Part shown: positions 30,367 through 40,787 of the stretch, in pieces
Numbering within the stretch: position 1 is the stretch's first letter
Layout: each line of letters starts with the position of its first letter
Origin: Trichomonas vaginalis G3
Lineage: Eukaryota > Parabasalia > Trichomonadida > Trichomonadidae
Length of the DNA stretch: 64,000 bases
Assembly (NCBI RefSeq): GCF_026262505.1
Contig: NC_067207.1
Span: 14,972,082-15,036,081, forward strand
Direction: 5' to 3'
Notes under the pieces: generated by a model
The model's database searches: none
What the model saw: only the letters and a program-made list of their open reading frames with translations
Told to the model about the DNA's origin: nothing
Position numbers and translations under genes: made by a program

Positions 30367-30800
30367 TTACTTCATTATTCTCACTCTTCTTCTTGGCATT
30401 CGTGGTGGAAGTTGTTTCTTGACATTTTCAATGAACTGTACATTCTCTTTTGTCTCAACTTCTTTCACTGGCGGGTCAGGATTCTTTGACTCGGTTTGTT
30501 TTCAATGAAATTCACGAACTTTGCAATAAGCTCTTGGTTCGTTATTGAAAGTACATCTGGCTTCTTTTCTTCTGGTTCTATTGACTTTTCAGTTTGAACA
30601 GAAGGTTTTATATGGGCTTCGTGGACTTCACCCTTGCCATGCACCTTAATGTTGTCGCTCTCTGTATTCGCTAATGGAACCTTTCTTTTTCTTACGTATA
30701 TTTTACCATCTTTACTCTGACTTACATAATAGAAAGGATGTTGTATTCCTCTTGCGTCATTTAATATAATAGACTCTCGCTCTGATTTTGACAAGCTCAT
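30367..30800 (-). pseudogene. Polinton basic hydrophilic protein (broken)
   Basis: Starts at ATG 30800 (MSLSKSERES). It is Lys/Glu/Pro-rich and ends in an Arg-rich tail. No family recognised; broken, with about one break. It is divergent from the gene at 30846, leaving a 45 bp shared promoter space. Confidence 0.45.
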
Positions 30801-30845
30801 TTTACATCGGTTAAAGTTTTAATTTTGTTTTTTATCTGCAGTCAA

Positions 30846-31118
30846 ATGACTCAGACAAGCCCTACGGACAAGACCCAAGGGGTCATAGATGTTGAAGCAT
30901 TGAAGAAAGAAATTCGTGAGCAAATTTTATCCGAACTGAAGGAACAAAAACAAGAACAAAAGCCAGAGAGACCAAAGAGAAAACTTAGTGAAAAACAACT
31001 AGCTGCATTAGCTGCTGGAAGACAGAAGAACCCACGTTTGCTGGCGAAAAAAGCTAGAGAAGAAGCAAAAGCAAAGGAAGAACAAAAAGCAAAGGAAGCT
31101 GAAGCAAAGAAAGAGTAA
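30846..31118 (+). CDS. Polinton small Lys/Arg/Ala-rich protein
   Basis: 90 residues from ATG 30846 (MTQTSPTDKTQG). A helical segment (VEALKKEIREQILSELKEQ) precedes a basic KRKLSEKQLAALAAGRQKNP and a Lys/Glu/Ala tail. It could bind nucleic acid or act as a scaffold. Its TAA is followed immediately by the ATG of the next gene. Confidence 0.6.
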   Translation: MTQTSPTDKTQGVIDVEALKKEIREQILSELKEQKQEQKPERPKRKLSEKQLAALAAGRQKNPRLLAKKAREEAKAKEEQKAKEAEAKKE

Positions 31119-32000
31119 ATGGTTTATTTTTATCCAAACTATATGTATAGACAAATACCTTTATCTGTTGCGTTCAGTAGTGAAAACCCTGACGTCAAAA
31201 TAAAGGGGAACAGAGTAACGTTTAAGTTTCCAACAGACTGGATTGTGAACATAAATGAAGAGAAGTACATTGGCATAACATCTATGTATATAACACGTGC
31301 TTTCAGAAAGGTTGACTTTATACTTCAAGTCGAGATAGAAAATGACGAACAGTCTTTAAGCGCCCAAAACATTCACATATACAAATACTTTAAAGACGAT
31401 ACAACATTGTTGCAATGTATGATTTCATTTAATGAGATGTTCGAGAAAAAGTTCAATATTGAAGTACAAACTTTACAGCCTTTACGTGAGTTTCTTGCAC
31501 AACTGAAAGAAGAAGGTAGTCAGCCACAACTTATAGACTTTCATTATGAATTTAATGAAAATGAAGATGGAACTCATGACTGTCAATTCATTGTATTCTC
31601 ACCATTCAATGAAGTCGCTAAAAAGAAAGAAAATCCATTACGTATAAGGTTTCAAATCTCTGAACCCAATGAAGACTTCAAGAATGTTTTCAATTATGAT
31701 GCAATACTTCCGAGGAAAAATGAATTTTCAAAGATTGTAACACCTGGCATTTGGGATAGAAAGCAAGCTATATTATATTCAAACCTAAGTAAAGGCGTTG
31801 AAAATGAGTTCATTGGTCATACAAGAACTTCACCACTTCCTAACCCTAAATACTATAAATTAACTGGCTTCAATCGTGAGTTTTGGATAGACATGTACTC
31901 CACTCATGACCATAAATGTCCAGTGTTCTTGCCTCCAGATGGGAAGGACTGTCTCTACATTGAAGCACAACTCTTAAACTCTACAATAGCTGTATTGTAA
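31119..32000 (+). CDS. Polinton penton/minor-capsid-like protein 1
   Basis: 293 residues, beta-rich. The C-terminal block FLPPDGKDCLYIEAQLL recurs as VLPKDGKDGLIIEMILI in the 46804 gene, and a looser CLYIESKI appears in the 43757 gene. The three are therefore probably related structural proteins. A single jelly-roll minor capsid (PX-like penton) is plausible but not proven. It begins directly after the stop of the previous gene (TAAATG). Confidence 0.5.
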   Translation: MVYFYPNYMYRQIPLSVAFSSENPDVKIKGNRVTFKFPTDWIVNINEEKYIGITSMYITRAFRKVDFILQVEIENDEQSLSAQNIHIYKYFKDDTTLLQCMISFNEMFEKKFNIEVQTLQPLREFLAQLKEEGSQPQLIDFHYEFNENEDGTHDCQFIVFSPFNEVAKKKENPLRIRFQISEPNEDFKNVFNYDAILPRKNEFSKIVTPGIWDRKQAILYSNLSKGVENEFIGHTRTSPLPNPKYYKLTGFNREFWIDMYSTHDHKCPVFLPPDGKDCLYIEAQLLNSTIAVL

Positions 32001-32081
32001 ATGACCACATAGGCTTCGCCCATGCCGCTAGCGGCTTATTTTTATCACAAATGACCTCATTGCTGACAAAAATAAATGACC

Positions 32082-34411
32082 TCAGAACTTCAACTTACGA
32101 ATAAAGCTTGTTTTAGTCGTTATTGAAAAGTTGAACTTTTCAGCAAAGCAAGGTTGACATGACTTACATAAGTCGAATGCAATCTCTTGACCATCATAAA
32201 GTGCTTTGTAAAGTTTCATTAAACTGAACTCAGAGTCTTTGTCATATGTTCCAACAGGTATGTGAATGTTCTTATCTTCATTGTAATAGCATTGTATAGC
32301 TTCAGGAAACATTTCATTAGCGGTTAAAGCAATAACATCTTGCTTCACGCCTTTCATTCTGCAGTGAAATGCAACTTCATTTAAATCATTCGTGAGTAAG
32401 TCTATGTAGGTCTTCTTTCCACAGAAAATACTTTTATAAGCTAAACTTTGTTTTCCAGGTGTTATTTCTGCAAAGTCGCTATGAAATTGACCAAGGTTCT
32501 TTCCTATAAGTTCTCTACCGTATCTCTTCTTAAACTCTGCTGCAAGCTTTGGGATGTCTTCATTATATAAGTGCATACTGTCGGTATCCTGGTAAAATAT
32601 TTGAAGACCCATGTCCTCTGCAGTACAGAATACTTCATTCATAATACGTTTTGACATAGACAGAATATTAACACCAAGTGGACAGAAGTTAAAGTGTCTG
32701 CAAATGCTTTTCGTTAGCTTGAAAATAGTTTTATCTGAACCATCCAAACCTTCGAACTTCACTATATGGTTGTAATTTCTTATAGCATATCTTATAGCAT
32801 CTTTGTCATCTACTATGGTTATTTTTGACTCAATAGGAGATAGAATAGTTTGCCATAAATGCTGTTCAGAATGAGTTTTATAATTTCTTGTAAGGGGTTT
32901 TCTTCTTTTTCTTATACTTTAACTAAAACAATTCTTATATCTCTTATTCATATCTCTGTTTCCATCGTAATAGTATCCTTGCAACACTTCACATTTGACA
33001 CCTTGATATTTTATGAGGTCTTGTAATGTTATATGGTCAACATACATGAGACAGCAAGTGTTTGAACTTCTTGGAACGTTAAGTTCTGGATTTAGTTCAG
33101 GGTCGCAAACTATTAAATGAAAGTGTCTGGGTATACCAATCTCTGTTATCTTAATGAGAACAAAGAAGCCAGACATAAACTTTTCACCAATGGGTTCCTT
33201 TTGGTCATCATCGAATAAATGTCTCATGAGATACTCTGTGTTTAACATTTCTTCCTTCAATACTTTTGGAATACCTTCTAAAGTATAAAGTCTTGCTATA
33301 GCTGAAGGATATAATGAAACAGTGTCGAAGTCAGCAATGAGTTTCTTTTTGCTCTTTTGTTTCATGTTATCTGACAACATACATCTTCCACCTTGAATGC
33401 ATCTCGAAATAAATTCTCTTGGTTTATTTGAGAGGTCATAAAGATTTCCATTCGGGAAGTATACTCTGTTCTCAAACAATTTTGTTAGCAATTGAACAAA
33501 TACTAACGTAGTCATAAACGTTTAAATCAAACTCTTTCAATAAGTCATTGCGGAACTTTACAAAACCTTCTCTTAAAATTCTTACATCTTGTTTGCAGTA
33601 AAACGTGCTATATTTTTCTAAGTCGAAGTGGTTCTCATCTATTCTGCAACCTTTGATGGAATCTATGTTTTTCATAAATGTATCTGCATCATGGATAAAC
33701 TTACATGCTTCAGAAATGACACCAGTTCTGTTGTCATTTGCTAACAAAACACTGCTGTAGTAGTTATATGGAAATACTTCTTTCGGTCCTGTTTGTAAGT
33801 TAAACATAGCAGGAAATAGTTTAAGCTTCTTATTTATAACACTGTAAGAGTCTTTTATAATAATTGCCCGTCCTTTATATAAACCAGTTATTTGCATTGT
33901 TCGTGAACCTTTAATGATGGGAGTTCCTTTCACTTCTGTCATGTGTCTTAAGATGAAGTTTATGTCATAACTGAGGTTGTGAAAATATATTAAACTCTTG
34001 TCAGGGAGTCGTTCCAAAAATTCTGTTGCACAGTTCTGGACCCCATATGCTTTCACTCACTGAACCATCTTCACTGTCGTAACATATGTTAAAAGCTTTA
34101 TGAAAGCCATCAGTACTGCACTCAAAGTCAGCAAAGAAAACGTGCTCAGGAATGAACTTACATTTAGCTTTATTTACTTCTTTTGACTCTGCTTTCTTCT
34201 TCAGTTGTACACAATACTTTGGAGCATATGTCAAATCTTTAAATGGTGCAAGGTTCTGTTTATATAAGTCAGTAGTATATGTGAAAAGTTCTCCATAAGA
34301 AATAGGTTCAAAATATTTGCACTCCCACAATGTTTTCATAACATCCCATAACGGTGTTGTTCTATCATAACGAACTACATATTTATCTTCTCTCTTTGTA
34401 TAAATCTTCAT
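32082..34411 (-). pseudogene. Polinton DNA polymerase B (protein-primed type), broken
   Basis: Motifs in order: the exonuclease site FADFECST, the polymerase A motif ADFDTVSLYPSA, and the polymerase C motif YQDTDSMH. These define a family B polymerase of the protein-primed group carried by Polintons. It would copy the linear element from its ends. It is broken, with about four breaks. The gene at 34408-35850 lies directly upstream on the same strand. Confidence 0.88.
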
Positions 34412-35850
34412 TGTTTCTCAATGTTCATTCCACCACAAGCTTTGAGAATTTCTATATAGTTGTGAATGAAATATGTTGTCATTGGTAATCTTTCGTTTAG
34501 CATGTAGTGGTCTTCAACAAGAAGTAAGTCAATAGTTCTAACAGTTTCACATTCTTTTGGTATGTATCTCTTTATTTCATTATGTCTTGAGTCATTGAAA
34601 TAACCAATGGTAACATTAAATGCTATACCTGTTGCGTCAGAAATTTCTTGTACTTTACTTTGAGGAAAGTCTCTAACACGAATGACTTCTCTCATGTGGT
34701 CAATAGTTTCTTCATTTACTCCAGCCTGAATGCAAGCATAAACGAAACAATTGTCTTCTGTCATAAGTGTTGCAGTTCTTTTGTTCAGTTCATTGAAGAT
34801 TTGGTAGCGTTCAAGATTTATAGGTAATGTGCAAAGATACTTCCAGAACTGACCGCTTCTCTTCTTATAAAACTTCTTTTCACCATTATCTTTCCAAAAG
34901 CTTTCTATAAGTGCTGGGTTTCCTGTTTGCTTAAGAGCTTCCAAAATGGCTTTCTGGTCATTTGTCAGTGTGCTTTCATCTCTATATGGTCTCTTTTTTG
35001 GTTTGCCTTTCTTTACATCTGACATCGTTAAGCCTTCATATTCTGTTAAATCATACATCTTTATTTCAGTAAGATTCTTTATGTTTGTCAAGAAGAAGTC
35101 ATAGTGCATTTCAACAATACCTGCAGCATTTGCTTCTATCTCTGATATAAAGTTCTCCTTCAAGAGCTGATGTAGTAATGTTCCAATATTATTGAGGTTT
35201 AACGTAGAACATTCATACTTTCCACCAAGTTTATAACATACCATCCATCTTTGTTGTGAGTTTATTTTAATTTTCTCTAAGAGTCTCATGAAAACCTTAC
35301 CGAAATGTTTGTGTAAGTAGTCTCTGTTTGGTTCATCTAAAGCTTCGATGTTAAAGTCAATGAGTCTATTGCCTGACTTCACATTTCTCTTCCTATTCTC
35401 TTCATCTTTCTTTAACCATCTCTCACCTTCTTTTGGTTTGTCGTCAATGGAACGAATGACATCGTTAGCTTTGCGAACTTGTTCTATAGCACTTTTAAAC
35501 ATCTCTCTTCTCTGTTGTTTCAGTGTGTCGTCTCTTCTTCTTGTTTCACCAACGTTCGCATTTGTTATGTCAAACATCTCACGCCTTACTTCATGAGGTA
35601 TTGAACGTCTATGATATAAGTCAATAGCAACGTCATTTAAAGGAAATGCTATTGCATGGACTTCGTCCTCGCCGCGTTGCGGCTTTATGAACTCATGAAT
35701 TCTATCATAACTTATTGCACCATTATAGTCTTTAATGAAGTCAGCGAGTGCTTTTTTGTTTGTTGCGTAATGCTTTGCTACTTCTATATTAGCTTCTGTA
35801 AGAAGTTGTTTTATTTCCGAGTGTTCTAACTTAGACAACTTCCGATACAT
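34408..35850 (-). CDS. Polinton protein upstream of polymerase B (possible N-terminal or terminal-protein region)
   Basis: 480 residues from ATG 35850. It ends in a TGA that overlaps the ATG of the polymerase region (ATGA), so the two are translationally adjacent. The middle is Lys/Arg/Glu-rich. The last third contains NCFVYACIQAGVNEETIDHM. In protein-primed elements this position often holds an N-terminal extension or terminal-protein domain; that role is inferred. A GC-rich double hairpin (35658-35683) lies inside the frame. Confidence 0.5.
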   Translation of the reverse strand: MYRKLSKLEHSEIKQLLTEANIEVAKHYATNKKALADFIKDYNGAISYDRIHEFIKPQRGEDEVHAIAFPLNDVAIDLYHRRSIPHEVRREMFDITNANVGETRRRDDTLKQQRREMFKSAIEQVRKANDVIRSIDDKPKEGERWLKKDEENRKRNVKSGNRLIDFNIEALDEPNRDYLHKHFGKVFMRLLEKIKINSQQRWMVCYKLGGKYECSTLNLNNIGTLLHQLLKENFISEIEANAAGIVEMHYDFFLTNIKNLTEIKMYDLTEYEGLTMSDVKKGKPKKRPYRDESTLTNDQKAILEALKQTGNPALIESFWKDNGEKKFYKKRSGQFWKYLCTLPINLERYQIFNELNKRTATLMTEDNCFVYACIQAGVNEETIDHMREVIRVRDFPQSKVQEISDATGIAFNVTIGYFNDSRHNEIKRYIPKECETVRTIDLLLVEDHYMLNERLPMTTYFIHNYIEILKACGGMNIEKQ

Positions 35851-35939
35851 CTTTAGTAGGAAATAAAAAAATATTTTTTTGAAAAAATTAGATTACATTT
35901 TTAAGTTATTTTTCAAAATAATTTAATATTTTTATTTTA

Positions 35940-36413
35940 ATGAAACACATGCAAGATTGCAAGTTCTTTTCATACAATGCTCTCGCTACTGCCATCAAGA
36001 ATGAGTTCAATGGTGCTTCAAACGTTAATGTTATCTTTAACAAGAAGTTTGTGAAAGAATCTAAGTTTGGTCAGTATGTCAGACCATTAGCTATTGTCAT
36101 TGACCGCAAACGTTATACTTCACAAGAGTTAGCAGTAGTTTTGAAACAAAAGAGTATCTTCGTGAATGTCAAAGATACTCATTATACTGTTATAAAGAAC
36201 TCTAACATTGACTTCTTCAGTATTGCTATGAATCTTTCCGAACAGAAAGAATATAAGAAGGGTGAAACAAATGTGAAATATTATCCTTCATCTCTGAAGA
36301 CAATAACGAACAAAGATGTTATACAAAAGTTCTTACCAAAGGTTGAAGAAGCTTCTATTGACATTGACGAAGGAAGTGAAATGGTTGAAGAAATTGACCC
36401 TGAAGCTATTTAA
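35940..36413 (+). CDS. Polinton unknown protein, 157 residues
   Basis: Starts at ATG 35940, divergent from the polymerase-side gene across an AT-rich 89 bp gap. Mixed alpha/beta sequence with an acidic tail (EEIDPEAI). No family recognised. Its 3' end faces the KilA-N gene across a convergent hairpin (36430-36464). Confidence 0.55.
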   Translation: MKHMQDCKFFSYNALATAIKNEFNGASNVNVIFNKKFVKESKFGQYVRPLAIVIDRKRYTSQELAVVLKQKSIFVNVKDTHYTVIKNSNIDFFSIAMNLSEQKEYKKGETNVKYYPSSLKTITNKDVIQKFLPKVEEASIDIDEGSEMVEEIDPEAI

Positions 36414-36517
36414 CCAAAAATATATTTTTGGTGAAGAGGTGAGATTTCACCTGTTTTTTCACCTCATTCTCTCTTCGTTAATGTTGTCGTGACTTCTTCG
36501 TTAATGTTGTCGTGACT

Positions 36518-37378
36518 TCATTCTTCCTCTTTGAAGTTATCGAAATATTCTGTTATTTTTTCCTTCAGTAATGGTAAGTCTTCTTTGAATGTAAGTATTG
36601 TGCAACCTTTGATGTCATAGTGTGTTTGAGGAAGAGTACTTTTGACAATTTCCTTTATTTGCTCATTCGGTGTCATTGAAATCGGTAAGTTTTCACGATA
36701 GAACCAGTTTCTGTCAGATTTATATATTTTAGCAAGGTCGTAAAAGCTTTTGTTGTTTCTTCTGACTAAATGCAACATAACCATATCTCTGTCTTCTTCT
36801 TTCTCCAACTCTTCAGTATATATCATATACTTATAACTCTTTTCCTTTCCTTTTGGTACTGAACGCGGTATTCTTTTCTGTATGCTTTTGTCTTTGGATT
36901 CAATGACTTCATCTTTTGCTTGAAGTTTCTTTTCCAGCTCTCCACGTTCTTGTCTGTGAAGTTCGTCAAGAAGTTTGTAAATATTCCAAGCATAACGTGG
37001 TGAAGCCCACATTGCAACTGCATTTACTAAAAGTCTATGAACATAATATCCTCTCAAACCGTTTGGCAATTTTTCACGGTTTTCATAGAGTTTTGGCGAC
37101 TGGGATTTTTTACCTACTCGCTGTTCTTCACTGTTTTCAGAAAAAAGTACGTCTCGCTGTGCTTCACTTAATAGTTCTATGGTGCTTTGGTTCCTAAACC
37201 AGTCTTTAGGAAGCTTAGTATCTGGAGCAAAACAAGCCGTCAAAATACTTTGCATTTGGTACATGTCATCTTTGACTGAACGAATGAGACGTAACTGTTT
37301 GTTATATTGTATGTACTCGTATTCTTCATTTATGGCTTCATGAACGATAGCAGTTGTTGTGTTCTCTAATGTTGACAT
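36518..37378 (-). CDS. Polinton KilA-N domain protein
   Basis: 286 residues from ATG 37378 (MSTLENTTT); the frame extends slightly upstream without an ATG. Residues about 105-145, LRGYYVHRLLVNAVAMWASP then RYAWNIYKLLDEL, have the KilA-N layout (GTYVHPxLAxxIAxWLSPxFA). KilA-N is a DNA-binding module common in phages, large DNA viruses and mobile elements. A Lys/Glu helix and a second folded domain follow. Probably regulatory or replication-linked. Confidence 0.65.
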   Translation of the reverse strand: MSTLENTTTAIVHEAINEEYEYIQYNKQLRLIRSVKDDMYQMQSILTACFAPDTKLPKDWFRNQSTIELLSEAQRDVLFSENSEEQRVGKKSQSPKLYENREKLPNGLRGYYVHRLLVNAVAMWASPRYAWNIYKLLDELHRQERGELEKKLQAKDEVIESKDKSIQKRIPRSVPKGKEKSYKYMIYTEELEKEEDRDMVMLHLVRRNNKSFYDLAKIYKSDRNWFYRENLPISMTPNEQIKEIVKSTLPQTHYDIKGCTILTFKEDLPLLKEKITEYFDNFKEEE

Positions 37379-37402
37379 TACTGTCTTTACATACAAAATA
37401 AA

Positions 37403-37438
37403 AAAATAAATAAAAATAAAATTAGCGTTATTTTTTCT
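37403..37438 (-). promoter_or_regulatory. candidate Polinton promoter motif
   Basis: On the minus strand GAAAAAATAACGCTAATTTT followed by T-rich ATTTATTT runs, ending about 25 bp before the KilA-N ATG. Close copies precede the genes starting at 28216 (28241-28267), 39494 (39503-39548) and 27381 (27331-27352, with its TIR twin). A promoter role is inferred from recurrence and position. Confidence 0.45.
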
Positions 37439-37485
37439 GAGATAAACACTATTTCTTCACAACATTAAATTTTATCTTGTATGAA

Positions 37486-37860
37486 ATGACTTTAAAAAGA
37501 TTATTGACTGACTTCGAATACTATCTCATTGACGCACTGACAGACCCTCAAAACTGTGTTGAAAGTTCTTTAAGCTTTAAGATTGAAGGTACGACGCATT
37601 TTGTCTTCACTTACGTATTGAAAGAATATGACCGTTATCATAACGAAGTGAATCAAACACTAATAAAATTTGTAGATAAAAAATTGGTTAACAATGAATA
37701 TTTTAAACGTGAAGACCCAAACACTGCTGGAGATGATGAAGAATACAGACAAGCTATTGAAAAAAATAACGCAAGATTAGATGCAATAGAAAAGAAGTTT
37801 AATGAATGTCTTACAAACACGTATGAATATCTTATGCGGTGGGAAGCTAGATGGAAATAA
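37486..37860 (+). CDS. Polinton unknown protein, 124 residues
   Basis: Starts at ATG 37486 (MTLKRLLTDFEYYLIDALTD). A compact, acidic and helical protein with a C-terminal coiled-coil-like stretch (IEKNNARLDAIEKKFNECL). No family recognised. It is divergent from the KilA-N gene. Confidence 0.5.
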   Translation: MTLKRLLTDFEYYLIDALTDPQNCVESSLSFKIEGTTHFVFTYVLKEYDRYHNEVNQTLIKFVDKKLVNNEYFKREDPNTAGDDEEYRQAIEKNNARLDAIEKKFNECLTNTYEYLMRWEARWK

Positions 37861-37901
37861 ATTTACGTCAAATATGCAATTTATAAAATCTTATGTCGAC
37901 A

Positions 37902-37974
37902 GGCTACGTAGCACAGTGGTCTAAGGTGGTGTTATGGAGGGGTCAGAGTCTGTGGTTCGAACCGCGACAGCGCC
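37902..37974 (+). other. tRNA-like sequence in the Polinton (A and B boxes, T-run end)
   Basis: 73 nt. An A box TAGCACAGTGG at position 8, a perfect B box GGTTCGAACC at position 53, and a TTTT run 4 bp after the end. The ends pair partly (GGC with GCC), but the acceptor, T and anticodon stems do not form well, so I see no usable anticodon. It looks like a tRNA-derived internal Pol III promoter or a decayed tRNA. Confidence 0.5.
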
Positions 37975-38039
37975 GTATTTTCTTATTTTCTTTGTTTGTC
38001 TTGTTTGTCGTGAATAAAAAGTGTCATAAAAGTGCTCTA

Positions 38040-38104
38040 TCTTCCACGGGAATAAATAAAAAATTTACTTTATTTCTTCTTTATTTCTTTGTTCCCGTGG
38101 AAGA
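38040..38104. repeat. 13 bp-stem hairpin downstream of the tRNA-like sequence
   Basis: TCTTCCACGGGAA at 38040-38052 pairs with TTCCCGTGGAAGA at 38092-38104 across a 39 nt AT-rich loop. Part of the stem (CGTGGAAG) recurs near 38186. Confidence 0.7.
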
Positions 38105-38212
38105 AGGGTTTTGCTGTTTTTTCTCAGCCGAAATCAATGATTTTTTCATTTTTGGAATCCTTAGCGAATGAGGAATCTTTTCTCTCGTGGAAGCTTTGAA
38201 CAAAAATATAAT

Positions 38213-38527
38213 TTAGGTGAAGAGGTGAGATTTCACCTCTTTTTTCACCTAATTTTTCACCCTCAGCCGCTAAGCGGCGAGACCCAAAGGGTCTTGACTT
38301 TGTCATAACTTCTTCGTAAATGCTTTGTCATAACTTCTTCGTAAATGCTTTGTCATAACTTCTTCGTAAATGCTTTGTCATAACTTCTTCGTAAATGCCT
38401 TGTCAAGATTTCATCGTAAATGCTTTGTCATGACTTCTTCGTAAATGAGTGTAAATGACCAAAAATATAATTTAGGTGAAGAGGTGAGATTTCACCTCTT
38501 TTTTCACCTAATTTTTCACCTCTTTTT
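38213..38527. repeat. convergent hairpins flanking a 25 bp tandem repeat in the Polinton
   Basis: Two copies of the AGGTGAAGAGGTGA hairpin (38213-38260, 38473-38527) bracket a double hairpin (38266-38293) and six copies of a 25 bp repeat TGTCATAACTTCTTCGTAAA... (38301-38448). The block lies between convergent genes. The repeat resembles the 12 bp TIR repeat and a two-copy repeat at about 36480-36515. Confidence 0.75.
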
Positions 38528-38528
38528 T

Positions 38529-39494
38529 TCACAAGCGTTTTACATGAATTGTACGATGTATATTTGAAATCCTAAACAGTTTTGTAGCTTCTATTTCTTC
38601 GCTGAGGATATCAAAAGTTTTAACAATGCCGAAAGTCTCTTTATATTTCTTCTTGACGTCAGATAGAAGGAAATCTTCTACTGTTGGATAGTTTTTGTTC
38701 AGAAATGCTAACATGTCCATTTTATCTTCTGCTGGTTTCTCTACTTCTTTCTTTAAGTCAGCATAGTCGTTTCGCATTCTTTCTATCTCTTTGACGGAGT
38801 AGTTATATTTCCTTATTGCTGCTTTACATTTTGAACATTGTGGGTTCATTTTTGCATTATACATTGAAATTTGACCTGCTAGAACAACTAAAGCGTCAAT
38901 TGCTCTCTTCATCTCAAACATAGCGGGTCTTAGTTGTTCGTTCCATACTTTGCCTCTTCTATCTTTATCTCTTATTTCCCAAACACATTCAGCAACTAAC
39001 GAAACAAAGTTGTCGTAGGTCTTAAATTCTTCAGATTTATATATGTCAGAAACATTCTTATATACCATATCGCAATCTTTGTCCATAACTTTATGGTTGC
39101 AATGAAAACCAAGGAATTCATAATTTACTTTACGTATGAACTTCTTTATTTCTACTGAGTCAGTTGCTTTGACTTCAATTTCGTCGAATTCAGGAATAGT
39201 TAGTTTTTGATGCTGAATTTCAGGTAGTTTAGGTAAATGGTCGATGAGGTCCTCCATTTCATAAAGATACTGTTCATTTGTTTCATCTTTCGCACTACAG
39301 TCTAAATTACTTGTTAAAAGTTCCTGCTTTATCTTCTGGATTTTTGTTTCGAAAGTAAATGAAGAAGGAATGAAGCTTTCCATCTCTACTAACATAGATG
39401 TTGGATTCATGACTAACGAGTTTGGTGAAGTTGTTGTGGACAGAGTCCCGCCGTTCGCGGCTTGAATTGTTGTTGTGCCGATTGTTGAAATCAT
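38529..39494 (-). CDS. Polinton unknown protein, 321 residues
   Basis: Starts at ATG 39494. A Thr/Asn-rich N-terminus, then a mainly helical protein with a Cys pair CSKC (PQCSKCKAAIRK) followed by a coiled coil (YSVKEIERMRNDYADLKKE). No family recognised. A candidate promoter motif lies at 39503-39548. A GC-rich double hairpin (39438-39461) lies inside the N-terminal coding part. Confidence 0.55.
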   Translation of the reverse strand: MISTIGTTTIQAANGGTLSTTTSPNSLVMNPTSMLVEMESFIPSSFTFETKIQKIKQELLTSNLDCSAKDETNEQYLYEMEDLIDHLPKLPEIQHQKLTIPEFDEIEVKATDSVEIKKFIRKVNYEFLGFHCNHKVMDKDCDMVYKNVSDIYKSEEFKTYDNFVSLVAECVWEIRDKDRRGKVWNEQLRPAMFEMKRAIDALVVLAGQISMYNAKMNPQCSKCKAAIRKYNYSVKEIERMRNDYADLKKEVEKPAEDKMDMLAFLNKNYPTVEDFLLSDVKKKYKETFGIVKTFDILSEEIEATKLFRISNIHRTIHVKRL

Positions 39495-39663
39495 ATCTTT
39501 TATACAAAATAAAAAATAAATAAAAATAAAACTAACTTTATTTTTTCTATCTTAAGGAAATTCACGAAAATTCAAGAGGTGAAAAAACAGGTGAGAAAAC
39601 AGGTGAAATCTCACCTCTTCACCTATAATATATTTTTGTCTGATTTACATCCAACGAAAAAGT

Positions 39664-40747
39664 TTAGAAGAATTTTCTTATTCTTTCTGGCATGTTTTTA
39701 TCTTTCCAGTACTCCCGCTCTAATGGTCCCAGATGAGTTGGTTTAGATTCTCTCAAGTTCTTAGATGGTATAACATCTTCAACGCCTCCTTCATATCTTA
39801 CTTTATAAGTGTCATCGTTTATGTTGTAGTCAAGTATTTCAATAACCACTCCTCGCTTTGCTTCGTCAATGGTTTCAGCAAGTTTGCCATTACTACTTTC
39901 GACTAATTTATGACGAGGGTAAAATGCTATGGAGTCGTCAGCAGCTTTTATAAGATATCCATTACCTTGCGTAGAGTCTACGATATAATAATTTCGACTT
40001 AACCTTAAACGTTTCTTTGTCAACGGTTTGTCGTCAAACTACACGAACTTTTGTTCCAGGAATGAGAGTAAATTGTGTTGAATTTCTGATATTTTGTGTT
40101 TGACTTCGTTTCTTTTGTATATACTTTTCTTCTTGTTGTTGTGTCATTGAATTTGGTGTATGTCCTGTTGTAGAATGTGTTGAGGAATTGTAAACTTCGA
40201 TGAAATGTTTCATTGTTTCTTCGGTAAAGTCTCGCTCTTGATTTAAATCTCTGAGAGTCCTTATGAAGCGGTTAATGATACCGAGTATGTTATGGTTATG
40301 GTCTTCAGTAGTGTAGTGAGTTATGTTATGCTTAATGAGAAATTCTGTGATTTCGTTGCTGAGGTATGCACCGTCTTGGTCTGATGTTAAAATACTTGGG
40401 CTATGTTCTGCTACAAACTTTTGTAAAACTCTTAACACTTCATGAGTTCCTTTATTTCTCATTATATACGCAAAAGCTTTGCGAGTGTTAACATTAATGA
40501 AGATGAGGAATGGTTTATGTCCTCCTTTTCTGCTTTGAATGAGAGTGTCAAATTGGTATGCGTCAGGAGTGTTGGAGTAAATTGGTAAAAAGTAGTCGTA
40601 AGGATTTATTTTTGTTTGATGTACAACATTTTTGTCAAAGAACCTTTTCACTTCAGCTCTGTTAGTAAATCCCGAACTCTTTGCAGCTTCATTGAACTTC
40701 TTAAATGACCTCCATGGATGTTGTTCGAATACTTCTTTCAAGCTCAT
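39664..40747 (-). pseudogene. Polinton retroviral-type integrase with chromodomain-like tail (broken)
   Basis: DDE integrase of the retrovirus/Polinton class: YQFDTLIQS (first Asp), LTSDQDGAYLSNEITEF (second Asp) and the following helix. The C-terminal part, VVIEILDYNINDDTYKVRYE then VIPSKNLRES, has a chromodomain-like fold as in other Polinton integrases. The enzyme would join the linear element to chromosomal DNA and make the 5-6 bp target duplication. It is broken, with about one break. Confidence 0.87.
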
Positions 40748-40787
40748 TTATGTAAAAATAAAGATTTTATTCTAGGCTCAAGTGCGT

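Noticed and set aside
37902-37974. Functional tRNA gene
   Set aside because: A and B boxes fit, but the acceptor, T and anticodon stems do not pair, and no anticodon loop is convincing.
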